Below, one piece after another: positions 24,311-35,914 of a stretch of DNA of 64,000 nt (the stretch's first letter is position 1; each line of letters opens with the position of its first letter). The notes beneath the pieces were generated by a model, which did no database searches, was not told where the DNA came from, and worked only from the letters and a program-made list of their open reading frames with translations. Origin of the DNA: Aquilaria yunnanensis (taxonomy: Eukaryota; Streptophyta; Magnoliopsida; Malvales; Thymelaeaceae); assembly GCA_039654915.1 (NCBI GenBank), contig JBDJPA010000011.1:1364001-1428000 (forward strand). The letters are read 5' to 3'. The position numbers were made by a program, and so were the translations under genes.

Positions 24311-25709
24311 GGCAAAATGGACAAATAGTCCACTCAACTTTATTTCCTAACAGACATTAGTACTAAAATTTTTCTATAGTTAAAAAAACCATTTTAGTTT
24401 TCGTCAGCTATAATATTGACGACTAAAATTTGTGATGTAGACAAATGAGCTATCTTTGGTATTAATTGACGGAACATTTCGTTAAAATTTGGAATGTTCT
24501 AGCAACTAAGGTGATGGTATTGCTAATTAAAATGATAAATTATAAAATTCATCATTGAACTATATGCTCTTATACACACTAATCTTTTAGCTAAAAAATA
24601 AAGTGAAATAATCATCTTCTTCCCATAAGTAAAAAATTTTGCCCCCAAAACCCTTAGCTCCAACCAATTCCCCAACAATTTCTCACCTTTCCCATCCGAA
24701 TCGATGAAATTTCTCACCATTCCCAAAATTCCTTAACAATTTTCCCACCATAAGTGGACAATTTCATTCCTAGAGCTTCCTCAAAGCATCAAAAATCTGA
24801 AACCATTCCTGGAACTTCCTGGAGCTCTCTAGATGCTATTAAACCCAACATTGTTGGGGAATTTGGGGAATCCACCTATTTGCAGCTAAATTTACCATCG
24901 ATTATATTGCGAGAGAGCGATAGATATGAGGACAACGACGGGGAAGTGGGGACTAGGGTGGGCATCTAGAAGATGAACAACAATCTATAAGATGATGGCA
25001 ACAAGGCATAGCACAACAGCCAGAAGATATCCAAAATGAGCAAAGCAGCCCTTGAGAGTTCTCTGGCATCGATAATTGACAACATCAATGATATTTTTGG
25101 CCTTGAGGGTTCTTCGGCGATTAAGAAGGCTGGTAGCGAAATCAATGACATTTTTGCCAGTAAAAAGAGGAAGAAATCGGCGCTAGATAATGCCAATAAT
25201 TTTAATTCATCTAGGAAATTTGAATTCGCCGATAATAAGCACAAACCGGTGAAGAACAAAAAGAGATTGGTCGAAGGAGATTCAATTCACTATTTAATTT
25301 GCGATGATTATCAACAAATAGATTCTTTGTTGATCCAATCGGGATGACAAGATGGATGTAAAGCTGTTTAAGTCTTTGTAGGATGTCGATGGAATTGACG
25401 ATGGAGTATCAATGTGTTTGTCAAAGGATGAAGACAATGGTGAAAGAGAGAAAACATAAAGTTTAGGGATTATTTGTAATGCATACAAAAGTTTAAGGGC
25501 TAAGTTAGGATAAACTATACCACATCATCATCCACACAAGTTGCCATGTGGACTACACTAACAACATCATTGTCCACTTTGGAGGCCGTAACAGGAGTGG
25601 CCCATTTCTACCAAAAGCCGACATTGATGATAAATTTAACAATAAAAAAATAATGGTGACTGATCTGCCTATTTCATAAACTTGAGTTGCTAATTTGCCC
25701 CCTTTTCCC
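24311..25709. mobile_element. Pack-MULE-like element carrying a gene fragment
   Basis: The left end from 24311 (GGCAAAATGGACAAATAGTC) and the reverse complement of the right end (GGGGCAAATTAGCAACTCAA) align over about 60 bases as diverged terminal inverted repeats. CATAGTTA occurs at both borders (24303-24310 and 25710-25717), an 8-bp match in the range expected for a MULE target duplication. The interior has no transposase but contains a frame similar to a conserved eukaryotic protein (25036-25347), the hallmark of gene-capturing MULEs. Confidence 0.7.
25036..25347 (+). pseudogene. DUF1764-like gene fragment captured by the MULE-like element
   Basis: The 103-codon frame reads ...GSEINDIFASKKRKKS..., resembling the EIDDIFxxKKRKK core of the DUF1764 family, small conserved eukaryotic proteins of poorly known function. 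The family's conserved C-terminal cysteine-containing block is absent: after KNKKRLVEGDS the frame runs into unrelated sequence and stops. It therefore looks like an N-terminal piece of a host gene. Assignment rests on recalled motif similarity only. Confidence 0.5.
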
Positions 25710-25717
25710 CATAGTTA

Positions 25718-26965
25718 TTACCTTATAAGGCATAAATGCCATATCATAGTTGATGTATCAAATTAAATTTACTTAATATAAAAAAAATTACCATGTAACT
25801 AGAATATTTAGGTATGGAAGTTTTAGATTATGTGATATAATCTTTTTATTTTGGGTCATCACTCCCACTTCTGCTCTTAATTTTGCTCCTGCTCACATTT
25901 TTAGAAAATTTTTATGTACTTAAATTTTAAAATGTGATATTTTCCTTCTCTCGCTTTGAGGACATTTTGTGTGACTTATATTTTAAGCACTTTAAAGAAA
26001 ATGAGTTGTACACGTTTTTTAATTAATGATGCAAAAATGTTAAGCGTATTCTTCCCCCTTAAAAAAAATTCAGTATATATGTGACAACACAGTTGTGGGC
26101 CACTGGACCTTGTGGCGGTTTGAATTTGCGTGATTAGATTTTAAGGCCCACTTCGCAATTATTTCGGTTAATCCTGATCCTTTATAATTAAAAGCAACTG
26201 ATTTAGCCGCTTGTAGGAGTTGCTGAAAACCTAGGCGAGCTTCTCTTTGGATCGCCTAGGTCTGGTTATGCACTACCCCTATTCGAATTTTTCTGATTTA
26301 TATATGTTAACACTAATTAATTGATTTTTTTTTTGTCGTATAAAAGTGTAAATTTTATATTCAAAAGTAATAACTTTTGCCCTTTTTAAAATATAAGTTT
26401 TATATTTTTTAAAACAATAACAATATAAACAAATTAAAGTCATAGTTAAGTTAAAAAAATGAATTACTCAACGATTATTTCGGATAGAGGGAGTAGTTAC
26501 CATTCATGTTTGTCTAGTGAAAGTACCATTACAACATAAGATAAGATATAAGAAAACAATGATGACTAAATCATCTAAGTTTAAGACCCAGGATGAAATG
26601 GCCATAATTGTTTTTTTCTTAAATAGTAAATATTCTAATAAAAATTTAAGAATTTTTTATATTAATCATCTAGTGGCCCTAACAAGTTCACCATGCAATT
26701 TGAGTTTCATCCTCCCACTACAATAACTGTTATATGACAACCATAAAGAGGTTACTAAAACTATGACAGAAGAAAACTGGTTACCTATAACTACCATCAA
26801 ATATATTAGAAACTATGTTACCTTTTGTGATGAATATTTGCATCATGGCAACTTTTTCTTTTTTATGAGAAATGTGTATCATGACAATTTTAAGTCAAGA
26901 GCAAGTATTCTCAACGTATTATCATTTGTAAAAAATAAAAAAAAAACTATACTATTTTATTTGAT
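25718..26965. other. Intergenic, nothing recognised
   Basis: AT-rich sequence without a gene. A solitary Stowaway-like end (GGATAGAGGGAGTA at about 26483-26496) has no partner that I could find. Confidence 0.4.
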
Positions 26966-27498
26966 GGGTAAATGTCATTAATGGTTTCAAAATTTAATTT
27001 TCATTGTAAATCAGTCCCTAACATTCATTTCATTACAAATTGGTTACAAACATTTTGTAATTCATTACATATTGGCCCCTAGGTCTAGCAGGTATAGAAA
27101 CTCGATTTATAGAGAAAAAAAATTGATAGTTTAAATTGTCCATTAACTATGAGAAAATTATGACATTGTTTGAATTTATCAGAATGCAAATACCAAATAA
27201 TTTAAATTCATTAACTCACACTAATTATTTAACATTAACTTTTTAAATTCTAATTTAAACTGCTCAATAATTATTTTTTCCATAAATTGAAATTGTGTCA
27301 TAATTTTTTTAATAATTAATGAAAATTTTAAGCTATCAATTTTTCTTCTTTTATAAATAAAGTTTCTGTGTCTGCATAAGGCTAGGGGGCCAATATACAA
27401 TGAATTATAAAGGTTTTAGACCAATCAGCAACGAAATGAAGGTTAGGGCCAATTTATAATAGGAATTAAAGGTTTAGGACCAATGATAGGTTTTACCC
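26966..27498. mobile_element. MULE-derived MITE, 533 bp
   Basis: Both ends start GGGTAAA when read inward, and the arms match over about 140 bases, with shared phrases such as TTCATTTCRTT and CATTRYATATTGGCCCC. The flanks TTTATTTGAT (26956-26965) and TTAATTTGAT (27499-27508) match at 9 of 10 positions. The element is non-coding. Confidence 0.75.
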
Positions 27499-28269
27499 TT
27501 AATTTGATAGATTTGAGTTTGATACACACATTGCAAACATTATACATATAAGAAAGTTGCCAAAACATTCTTTCAATATATTCTTGCCAAAACATTCTGA
27601 CTAATTAAAGTTGCACATGTTTTCGTAAAAAAAAATACAAAAAAAGACCGACACCCATAGCAAGTTATCTTCGTAATATTGACAAATAATAGTTATGTAA
27701 TCTTGCATATATTTTTTATTTTTTTCTAAACAAAAAGATTATAGTATAAAATTTACCAAATAATAGTTATACAGTCATAAATCATTATCAAGATCATCTT
27801 CAATAACATTATTGACGGGGTCACCATCATTAACATCATCAAACAATAATTCATCTTCCTTAGCAATGTCACCTATATCCCTTAACGCAACATTTTAGGT
27901 AATAAGAGGTGTTTAAACATCTACAATATCCAACTCATAGTATTGTTATTTGTTATTGTCAATCGTTGCCGTAAGTCCTTCATCAGCGGAGATAACCCAA
28001 CCCATTATCATTTGCCTCGTTTGCACAACCATTTGCTCAAATCGAAGGAGGAGATCTCGACATTCCACTATATATCTCACCCCAAATTTGCCACTACGTT
28101 GCCAACTTTATTATTGTTTATTCATCCGGTCGCATCCCTCAATTATGCCGTTCATATAGCTTGCGTCGGTATATATGTCAGTAAAAATATTTAAACCGAC
28201 ATTTCACATTTGTATGTGTTGGTGAATGATAATTTTGTTTTTAGGTGATAAAAAAATATGAGTCTATTA
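27499..28269. other. Intergenic, possible transposase-derived fragment
   Basis: At 27780-28190 the minus-strand translation contains an acidic run (DEELLFDDVNDGDP...) and other pieces that could be a decayed transposase or gag fragment. The frame has stops and I cannot assign a family. Confidence 0.25.
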
Positions 28270-28501
28270 CTCCTTCTGTCTCAAAAGTTTTACTCCATTT
28301 ATTTTTGATAATTAATCTATAATTTTTTATTTTTAACATTTTAATATATAAATACAAAATCTTTATATATAAATGATAATTAAAGATATGTAGTTTCTAA
28401 ATATATTTTTTTTAATTTTTTTTAACAAAAAAAATATAAATAAAATTGAGTCAAAATATAACAAAAAGTCAAATGTATCAAAATTTATGAAACGGAATGA
28501 G
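28270..28501. mobile_element. Stowaway-like MITE, 232 bp
   Basis: The ends CTCCTTCTGTCTCAAAAGTT and, on the other strand, CTCATTCCGTTTCATAAATT form a Stowaway-type inverted repeat. TA dinucleotides flank both ends (28268-28269 and 28502-28503). The interior is AT-rich and non-coding. Confidence 0.75.
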
Positions 28502-29246
28502 TAGTATTTAAAAGATCCCACGTATATCTCGAAAAATAAATAGTAGTCTGTTTGATTATGTTTTCACTTAAATATATGCATATATTAATGGTTGTGTGGG
28601 CTTAACATCTCTTGCAGTTTTTTATCTTTTGTAAATTCCTCGATCTCCTAAAAAGTACAAAATACATTTTTTCTTTTGCACGCAAGGAAAAGAAAAGCAC
28701 ACCAAAAATTGTATATATAATATCGGTAAAAACTATCAATAAATAATCACTTTTTTGGTTGAACAAAAGCACATCTTTAAATCATTAAGGACGACTAGTA
28801 CGGAGAAAATCAAACATTTTACCCAAGCCACAAAAAATAGTGCACAGCCGTGCTAGGACCAACGTAGTGTATGTGTATCATGACATAGACCAACAATGGC
28901 ATGTGAATATCGTTTTCGCGAAACGTAATGGCTTTGCCACCCTCCTACATCCAGCTAAAGCCCGAGACTCTAGAATAACAAAAGCTAGAATAGTTTTTAA
29001 AATTAATATTATAAATTATCAATAGTTGAAATAATTTTTTCAGATCTTTAACCTAAAAACTATTATTAGATAGATTTTCTAATCTCTAAATGTTGAGCCG
29101 TTCCCAAAAGAAGCCAAAGTTCTTTTCTTTTCTTTTTTTTTCTTGATTGCCTTTACAGCACCAAAGTTATCTTCATGATGGCATCCTTGAACCATGTTGA
29201 CTTGGATTTTTTGCCTCCCAAAATTGAAATCAGCACACTTTGATCC
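28502..29246. other. Intergenic, nothing recognised
   Basis: AT-rich sequence without coding signal or paired termini. Confidence 0.4.
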
Positions 29247-29254
29247 CTAAATTA

Positions 29255-29998
29255 TAGGGGTGAGCATGGGTCGGGTTGGTTCGGTTTTATGGTGAAACCG
29301 AACCAACCCGAAATGACCTCGGTTCCAAAATTTTTCTACCCAACCCGAGAACCGAAAACCAAACAGAACCAGAACCATGGTTCTGGGTTTCTCGGTTCTG
29401 GTTCTCGGGTTTTTCGATTTATACTATATAGCTATAACAACACCAAAATTCAATAAATTTACATCCATAATCAGTTTTATGACATATTCAACATAATATA
29501 CAATTAAATTAATATTTAAATATATGTACTTAGATACATTCAAAATAGTTTAAAATGTTGTTCTTACAAAAATAGTTCAAAAGAGTTGCTTGGCAAAATG
29601 ACATAGGAGTAATAGGTCTATGAAGCAAAGTGACTTAAGTAAATATGGAGAAATTTTGTAAATGATCCAACAATTTTCATACTGTTTCAATTTGGAATAT
29701 CAGTTTAAGAGTTTAATATAAAAATACAAAATGACCATCATAATACTTCAAAGAAATATGTGTGTGTGTAGATGTATTAGTAATACTATAATTTTTATTA
29801 TATAATTATATATATATCTCGGGTTCGGTTCCACCTCGGGTTGGTTCCATATGGAACCAGAACCAACCCAAAAACCATCGGTTCTCCTATATGTGAAACC
29901 AACCCGCGAACCATGATCAATTTTTACCCAACCCAACCCAACCCAATGGGGGTGGTCCGGGTTGGGTTTCGGTTTTACCCAACCCATGCTCACCCCTA
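29255..29998. mobile_element. hAT-type MITE with perfect 8-bp target duplication
   Basis: Terminal inverted repeats TAGGGGTGAGCATGGGT at both ends are followed by the GGTTCGGTT/AACCGAACC-rich arms typical of hAT MITEs in plants. CTAAATTA occurs at 29247-29254 and again at 29999-30006, an exact 8-bp duplication as expected for hAT transposition. The 744-bp element has no transposase. Confidence 0.92.
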
Positions 29999-30257
29999 CT
30001 AAATTATCAACACCTCAACATTTTGGTCATTTGAAAAATGAATTCAATTACGTGTCTACACGTAACTGAGTTACTGAGTAAAAAGAGTAAAGAATTTGAG
30101 TCACCATACTATAGGGATCAAGTGTGTTGGTTTGAAGTTCAAGAAGCAAAGCGTCCATGTCAACATAGTTCTAGGGTCTAAAGCTTTTTCATGATTCATC
30201 AAAAGTATTAATAACTATAGCATACATACTTATGATGTGCTCTGATATTTATGAAAA

Positions 30258-30714
30258 GGGAAAATTACAAAACCCTCCTGTGATTTGATGTAACTTATAG
30301 TTTGCCCCCTCTATTTTGAGAAACCTACACTTTGACCCTTATATTTTTTACACTGTCTGATAACAACTTCTGAAACTGTATTTAAACTGTATGATAATAA
30401 TGTTCTAATAATTTCAAGATTTTTGATATTTTGGTCATAGCCAACCTACCTTTAGAAAATACTGATATATAATTACAGGTGGGAAAGTACAATTACAAGA
30501 AGGAAAAACTGATAGTTTAAAATGTCTATTAACTATAAAAAAATACTGGACAAATTGTAATTACTGGAAGATGATTATCGTATAGTTTAAATATAGTTTC
30601 AGAAATTGTTACCTGGCAGTGTAAAAAAATAAGGGGCAAAGTGTAGATTTTTCAAAATAGAGGGAACAAATTGTAGGTTAGACCAAACCACATGGGGGTT
30701 TTTGTAACTTTCCC
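30258..30714. mobile_element. MULE-derived MITE, 457 bp
   Basis: The ends read GGGAAAATTACAAAACCCTC and, on the other strand, GGGAAAGTTACAAAAACCCC. The arms match over about 150 bases. The flanks TTATGAAAA (30249-30257) and TTATGGAAT (30715-30723) agree at 7 of 9 positions. No coding. Confidence 0.75.
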
Positions 30715-32591
30715 TTATGGAATTGTATACTAATAAAATCATGGATGAAGTCGAGATTTTTTGTTTTTTAAGGGGCTGAGTTAAAATTAATACTGTATAT
30801 GATATTTTTTAAACATAAACAATTTTTTTGTCGGCAACGTAAATATAAGTATAATATGTGCAAAATTTTTAGTACTGCGATCATAGTCATATTGCGAATG
30901 TAGTAACATTCATTTTTTTGCAATAAAATTCATGAATTATTCTTTTCAAAATAGATAACATGTAATTTAAATATGTATAAGTATCTTCTTCTCTCATTAA
31001 ATATACATAAGATATTTTTTTAGGGATTTACTATTTATTACATGGAACATTAGCGTGGAGTTGGGGGGGTTGGATAATGCCTAGGACTTTCAGATTCCTA
31101 CTCATCTATCTTCTTTTCTTCTCTTTCTGCTCCCTTGTCGAGTCCGAATCTAATTCTTCTCAAACAATATTTAGACTCCAAATTTATCAGCTCACTAAAA
31201 TCATCTAAAGCACAACTGTAGAACCCAGCTATGCAGAAGTTCTAAGGAACCCCAAAATCACTCATTTCCACTTAATAATTCAAAAGAAGAAATCGCCAAA
31301 ACATCAAACATAGCAGATACAAGGACAAAGTGAGATCTCTTTAAGAATATATAAATACATACACAGGACTTATTCCTAGGTAAAATAAACAACCAAATCC
31401 ACAATCGGAACAAATACTATCAGGAAAACCCACTTCATAAATTTCATCAAATCACAAGTTTCCATCAATTTTGGCCATCCAAAATCAGATACTTTTCTTG
31501 ATTCCCTTCCCTTTTTTGGCACAATTACCTTAAACAAAGCAACACCCAATGTCGTCCTAAATCACCAAGGTTTAAGTACAGTTTTGTAGCTAGCGACCAT
31601 CTTCTTCCTCTAGAACTCGGGGGGGTCGGTTAGGCCCCAAGGTTTTGACGTACACCCAGAATATTCAAACAAAAACGTAGAATGGTGAAAGAGGTCGCCG
31701 ACCTTTGTGTGGCTGTCCTTGGTGGCGATGACTAAGGTGCCACCGAGGTCGAGGAGGAACATCGAGATCAGAAGAATCGAAAGGAGGGGGCGACGAGAAC
31801 ATGAGGCAATGAGATTTGATTTTTGAGCAATTGGAGGAGGACGGGAGGCAGTAAGATTAGAGGAAGACAGAAGGCGGAACCCTTGTGGCCTATGATTTCG
31901 GGGTAGAAGTTGGGCAGCTGGGGGATGGGTCGAAAATCTTGGTTCAGAAATTTCGTGGTTGCAGAGAGGGCGTAGATGAGGGAGACAGTGGAGAGGGAGA
32001 GCTTCTGGGCGGAGATGGCACAGATGAGGGAGAGGGATTGATTACTTTTTTTCCTGGGAAGTCGGAATGAATGAGACAGAGATATATAAAAAGCTTTTAA
32101 ATTTATAGATTAAGGGTGCTTTGAATGAGAGGAAGAAAATGTAGGGATTAAAGTTGACATTTTCCCTAAAATTTCATTAAATGTAACAGTGAAATTGACA
32201 AAAAAATCATAATTGGGACATGATTTGACATGTTGAGAACTTTAATAAAACAAAATAAAGATTAAGAATCCACTTAGGACAACTAAAAAAAGTTAGAGGC
32301 AACAAATGAATTTTACCCAATTTATATAACAAGGTTTTAAAAGCTATAGCCGACCTTTAATGTCACTGAGTTTATTGAACCTATCAAGCCTTGAGGTATT
32401 TAAGCACGGCTTGGCTCATTACATCCCTACCCTCAAACCCCCCATCAGCTCCTTTTATATGAAACAATATCATGCATTGCGTAAAAATATGTAGGAAAAT
32501 TTACAAAAATCCCTCGGGCTATACCCTAACCTACACTTACCCTTTATATATTGAAAAACCTATAGTTCACAGCCCGAATCCTAACCTTTGT
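30715..32591. other. Intergenic, nothing firmly recognised
   Basis: AT-rich, with a GC-richer patch at about 31600-32050 whose open frames are short and lack domains. At about 32495-32560 a phrase (GGAAAATTTACAAAAATCCC, then TACCCTAACCTACACTTACC) resembles a MULE-type terminus whose inverted partner may be the similar text at about 51390-51450; too diverged and distant to join. Confidence 0.35.
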
Positions 32592-33681
32592 GGGGTAAAT
32601 TGCACACACTACTCCCAACCTTTAATTGTTGTTTCACTTACCCTAATCTTTAATTTGCACATTATGTGTCTCTAACCGGATTAAAACATTTCATTTCAAC
32701 CCCTAAATAGATAGAACTCGTTAAAATTGACGGGAAACGCCACCGTAATGCCTAGCTGACACCAAATTGTCTACACAGGCACAAAAAGTTGAATTGTTAA
32801 AATAAAAAAACCCCCTCCCAGCATCTCAACCTTCTCCCAACCATGGTTCTCTCATCCCTCTCGCTGTCGCCATCTCTCCACCTCCCACTCCCCGCTGTCA
32901 TCTCTCCGCCTCCCTTTCGCCCTTCCTCTTGCCCTTCCTTTTGGCCCTCTCGGCTCCCCTCTTTGCCTCCTTCCTTTCCCTCCCTTTCCACCACTTTCCC
33001 CATAATCACGATCGGCCACGCTTCCCACCATCACTCACCCGAACCTTCAATTTGCTGTGGAGATCATGACAACCTCACTTGATTGGTGGAAAGATGGCAA
33101 CAATATTGCTGAAAACGAGTCGAGCCGAGCCAAGTAGTAGGCTGATCATTTTTTGCTTGAATAATTTATCGAGCTTAATATTTTGTTCGTGTTTGAATTG
33201 AAAACATTACGAACGAGCTGCGAACGAGCTTTTATCCAATTGAGCTCGAGTTTAAATTAAAGAGAAAATCTAAAATTAGACCAAGTCGAGTCGAGTGGTA
33301 AGCAAATTGAGCTTTGTTTGAATTGTATATCAAGTTTTAAATTTTGTTCAAGTTTGGCTTGATAAACTTTTCGAATAAGTCACAAACGAGCTTTAAATCG
33401 AGTTGAACTCGAGCTGGGCTTGAGTTGTTTGTTCATTTTTCACCCCTAAGCAACAACCACTACCAATTCCTACATCCCCTCCATCATCGTTACGATCTCC
33501 ATCGTGATTCTCGTTGCAATCTCCGTTCGCGATTCTCATCGCAATTCTTGTTGCAATCTCCGATCATGATTCTCATCACAATCTCCATCGTGATATCCGT
33601 TCACAATTCTCGTGTAAAGTAAAGGTTAGGGTTAGAGGTGAAACAATAATTAAAGGTTGGGGTAGCACGTGCAATTTACCC
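32592..33681. mobile_element. MULE-like element, 1.09 kb
   Basis: The left end GGGGTAAATTGCACACACTA and the right end, read on the other strand, GGGTAAATTGCACGTGCTAC start arms that match for about 60 bases (CAACCTTTAATTRTTGTTTCAC). The flanks AACCTTTGT (32583-32591) and AACCTTTAT (33682-33690) match at 8 of 9. The interior has a C-rich open frame at 32843-33079 of low complexity and a GAGCCGAGCC-type patch at 33110-33450 ending TTTTTCACCCCTA, which may be a separate hAT-related insertion. No transposase seen. Confidence 0.75.
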
Positions 33682-34350
33682 AACCTTTATGACTATTTGT
33701 TGAACAAAAAAAAAAGATAAAACCCAGCTTTTTGTCTGTCATTCTCTATCTGTAAACTATGACCCTAAAATTTTGTATCTGATAGATTAGCCATCATCTT
33801 CAACTAGTCAACTTCGCCTCTCCTTCCAACTTTAGATATATTATTTCTAATACAAGATACTAAGTTGTGGTTTATTCTAATTAATATTCTTATCTCTTTA
33901 ATATTAATTATCTATAACTAATATTATCCTAGTGAATAACATTATTAAAATTAAATATAATTCTTTTTTTTGTATTTTCTGAGGTGACAATCTTGTTTCT
34001 GGTGAAACCTGAGGTGTCCCATACTGCTGCACATTATTCTCCCAAAACATTTCAAGCAGCAAAATTGGGGGAAATTAAAACAAACAAACAAAAAAAACAA
34101 GAAAAGGGAAGGGAAGTTCTCCGGATTTAGCCGTCTTCTCCGCCCCTCCCTTTCTCGGTCTCCCTAGCCACCGTCGTGAGCCCAACCCTTTCACCACTCA
34201 TATCTAGATAAGCCAGTCAAAACGGATCCTAAATCTGAATGCAAATTTAAACAAGCATGTTAAACTCCCCAAAATTGGAGCAGCTCATGCCGAATTTATC
34301 CACACAGAAATAAACCGATCAAGAGCTCATAAAAACCAAACAACTCTTAC

Positions 34351-34431
34351 TGGAGGCGAAGCTTGGGGAACATGATTCTCAGCAGACGCAATCGCAGTTC
34401 CGGAATTAATCGTCTCAAGGGCGTTGGTCAT
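34351..34431 (-). pseudogene. Solitary first exon of an unidentified gene
   Basis: On the minus strand an ATG opens 27 codons (MTNALETINSGTAIASAEN...) that end at a good donor, CCA followed by GTAAGA, in phase 0. The upstream sequence looks like a GC-richer leader and the downstream sequence like an intron. No further exons follow towards lower coordinates, and the LTR retrotransposon lies only 0.25 kb upstream. It may be a truncated gene or a captured exon; I do not recognise the product. Confidence 0.4.
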
Positions 34432-34671
34432 ACCCCTTCGCTTCTCATTTCTGATCGATTGCCTAACCGAAATGAAGAAGAGAACGGCAGAGAGTTTGGA
34501 ATTCCCGGTCTAGAAAAATGAATCAATAATCTATAAATCTAAATCCAAATCCGAATCCATGTGACATCTTTGATCTTTCCCTGGAAAAAGTTTCCAGCTT
34601 ATGGTATTGGTAAAAGAAACGGAAAAAACTAAAATTAATTATAGGCTTTTGAGGTCAAACACACGGCAATG

Positions 34672-34676
34672 CTAAT
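34672..34676. repeat. Target site duplication CTAAT, left copy
   Basis: CTAAT here and at 49679-49683 flank the element exactly where the LTR ends are set. Confidence 0.9.
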
Positions 34677-35869
34677 TGTGGCAATGTGACGGTCGTTTTC
34701 GGGAGTCGCCACCGATCGGTTTTCGCTTAGGTCAATTGGACACCTTAAAATTGGTCTGCGAGAGTTCGGGGGTTCGGGAGTACGGTTACGTTAAAACAAC
34801 TTTGTTAAAACGCCCAAAAATTGGTACCTTAGTTGATTTTAATTTTGTTTTGCTTTGCTTTTTTTAAAAAAAATATTCAGTTAATGTTCAAAACAGAAAT
34901 TTTAACTGAATTAGTCAGATGTGGATTTTTAAATTAATGTGGTTCTTCAAAATATTCAGTAACTAATTTGATAAAATTTGATATTTCCGAACCATGGACT
35001 CTGCCGAGTCACCCGGACACGGAATTTTAATGAAATTTTAGTTAATAGATCTAAAAATATACTTAAAAAAAATTTAATTTTTGTTTTATGAAATCGTTCA
35101 GTTATGATTTTTTTTTAATAAAGGAAAACAAAAGGTTAAACTTTTTTGTTACTTTGAAGGAATAAAAAGGATAAGTTTTAATATTTTAATTAGTGTTTAA
35201 AATAATAATAATAATAATATGTATTCCATATAATGATAAAGGGTGAAGGCTTTTGTTATAATAAAAATAATAAAATAAGAATAAAGTAAGGAAGTAAGAT
35301 GACCGTTGTAACCAACTAAAAATGGTACATAAATAAAATAAGGTTAATCACACACATAAAGAAAAAATGAAATTGCAGAAAAGTAAATAAATAAATAAAG
35401 TGGGGGCGTTTAACCATTTGTAGAAAAAGTAAATAAAGAAATGAATAAAGTGCAGAAATTAAATAAAGAGATAAATAAAGTGCAGGAAAATAAATAAATA
35501 GAGAAAAGTGGGGCGTTTAGCCGCCCACTTAAAAAAAATTCATAAATTAAATAATTGCAGGAGTTAAATAAATAAAGAAAAGTGGGGCTTTTTGGCCATC
35601 TACCTAAAAAAATAGGAGGTATAACCTTCCATGAAAAAAATAATAATAATAATAATAACAATAATAATAATAATAAAAGTTAGTTGCTAGTAAAGTTAGT
35701 AAAGTTAGTAAAGTTAATTGTTAGTAAAGTTAGTAAAGTTAGTTGTTAGTTCTGCAAAAATTAAAAGGTTAGTGATGATAATAATACTAATAATAATAAC
35801 AAAAATTAGTTAGTAAAGTTAGTTCTGCAAAAATTAAAAGGTTAGTGACCTGAATGGAATAATAATATC

Positions 35870-35914
<45 letters not shown>

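Noticed and set aside
23995..24333. 112-codon minus-strand frame
   Set aside because: No recognised domain, weak composition, and it overlaps the left end of the MULE-like element.
26480..26500. Stowaway terminal motif
   Set aside because: A single end only; no inverted partner with a TA flank was found within a reasonable distance.
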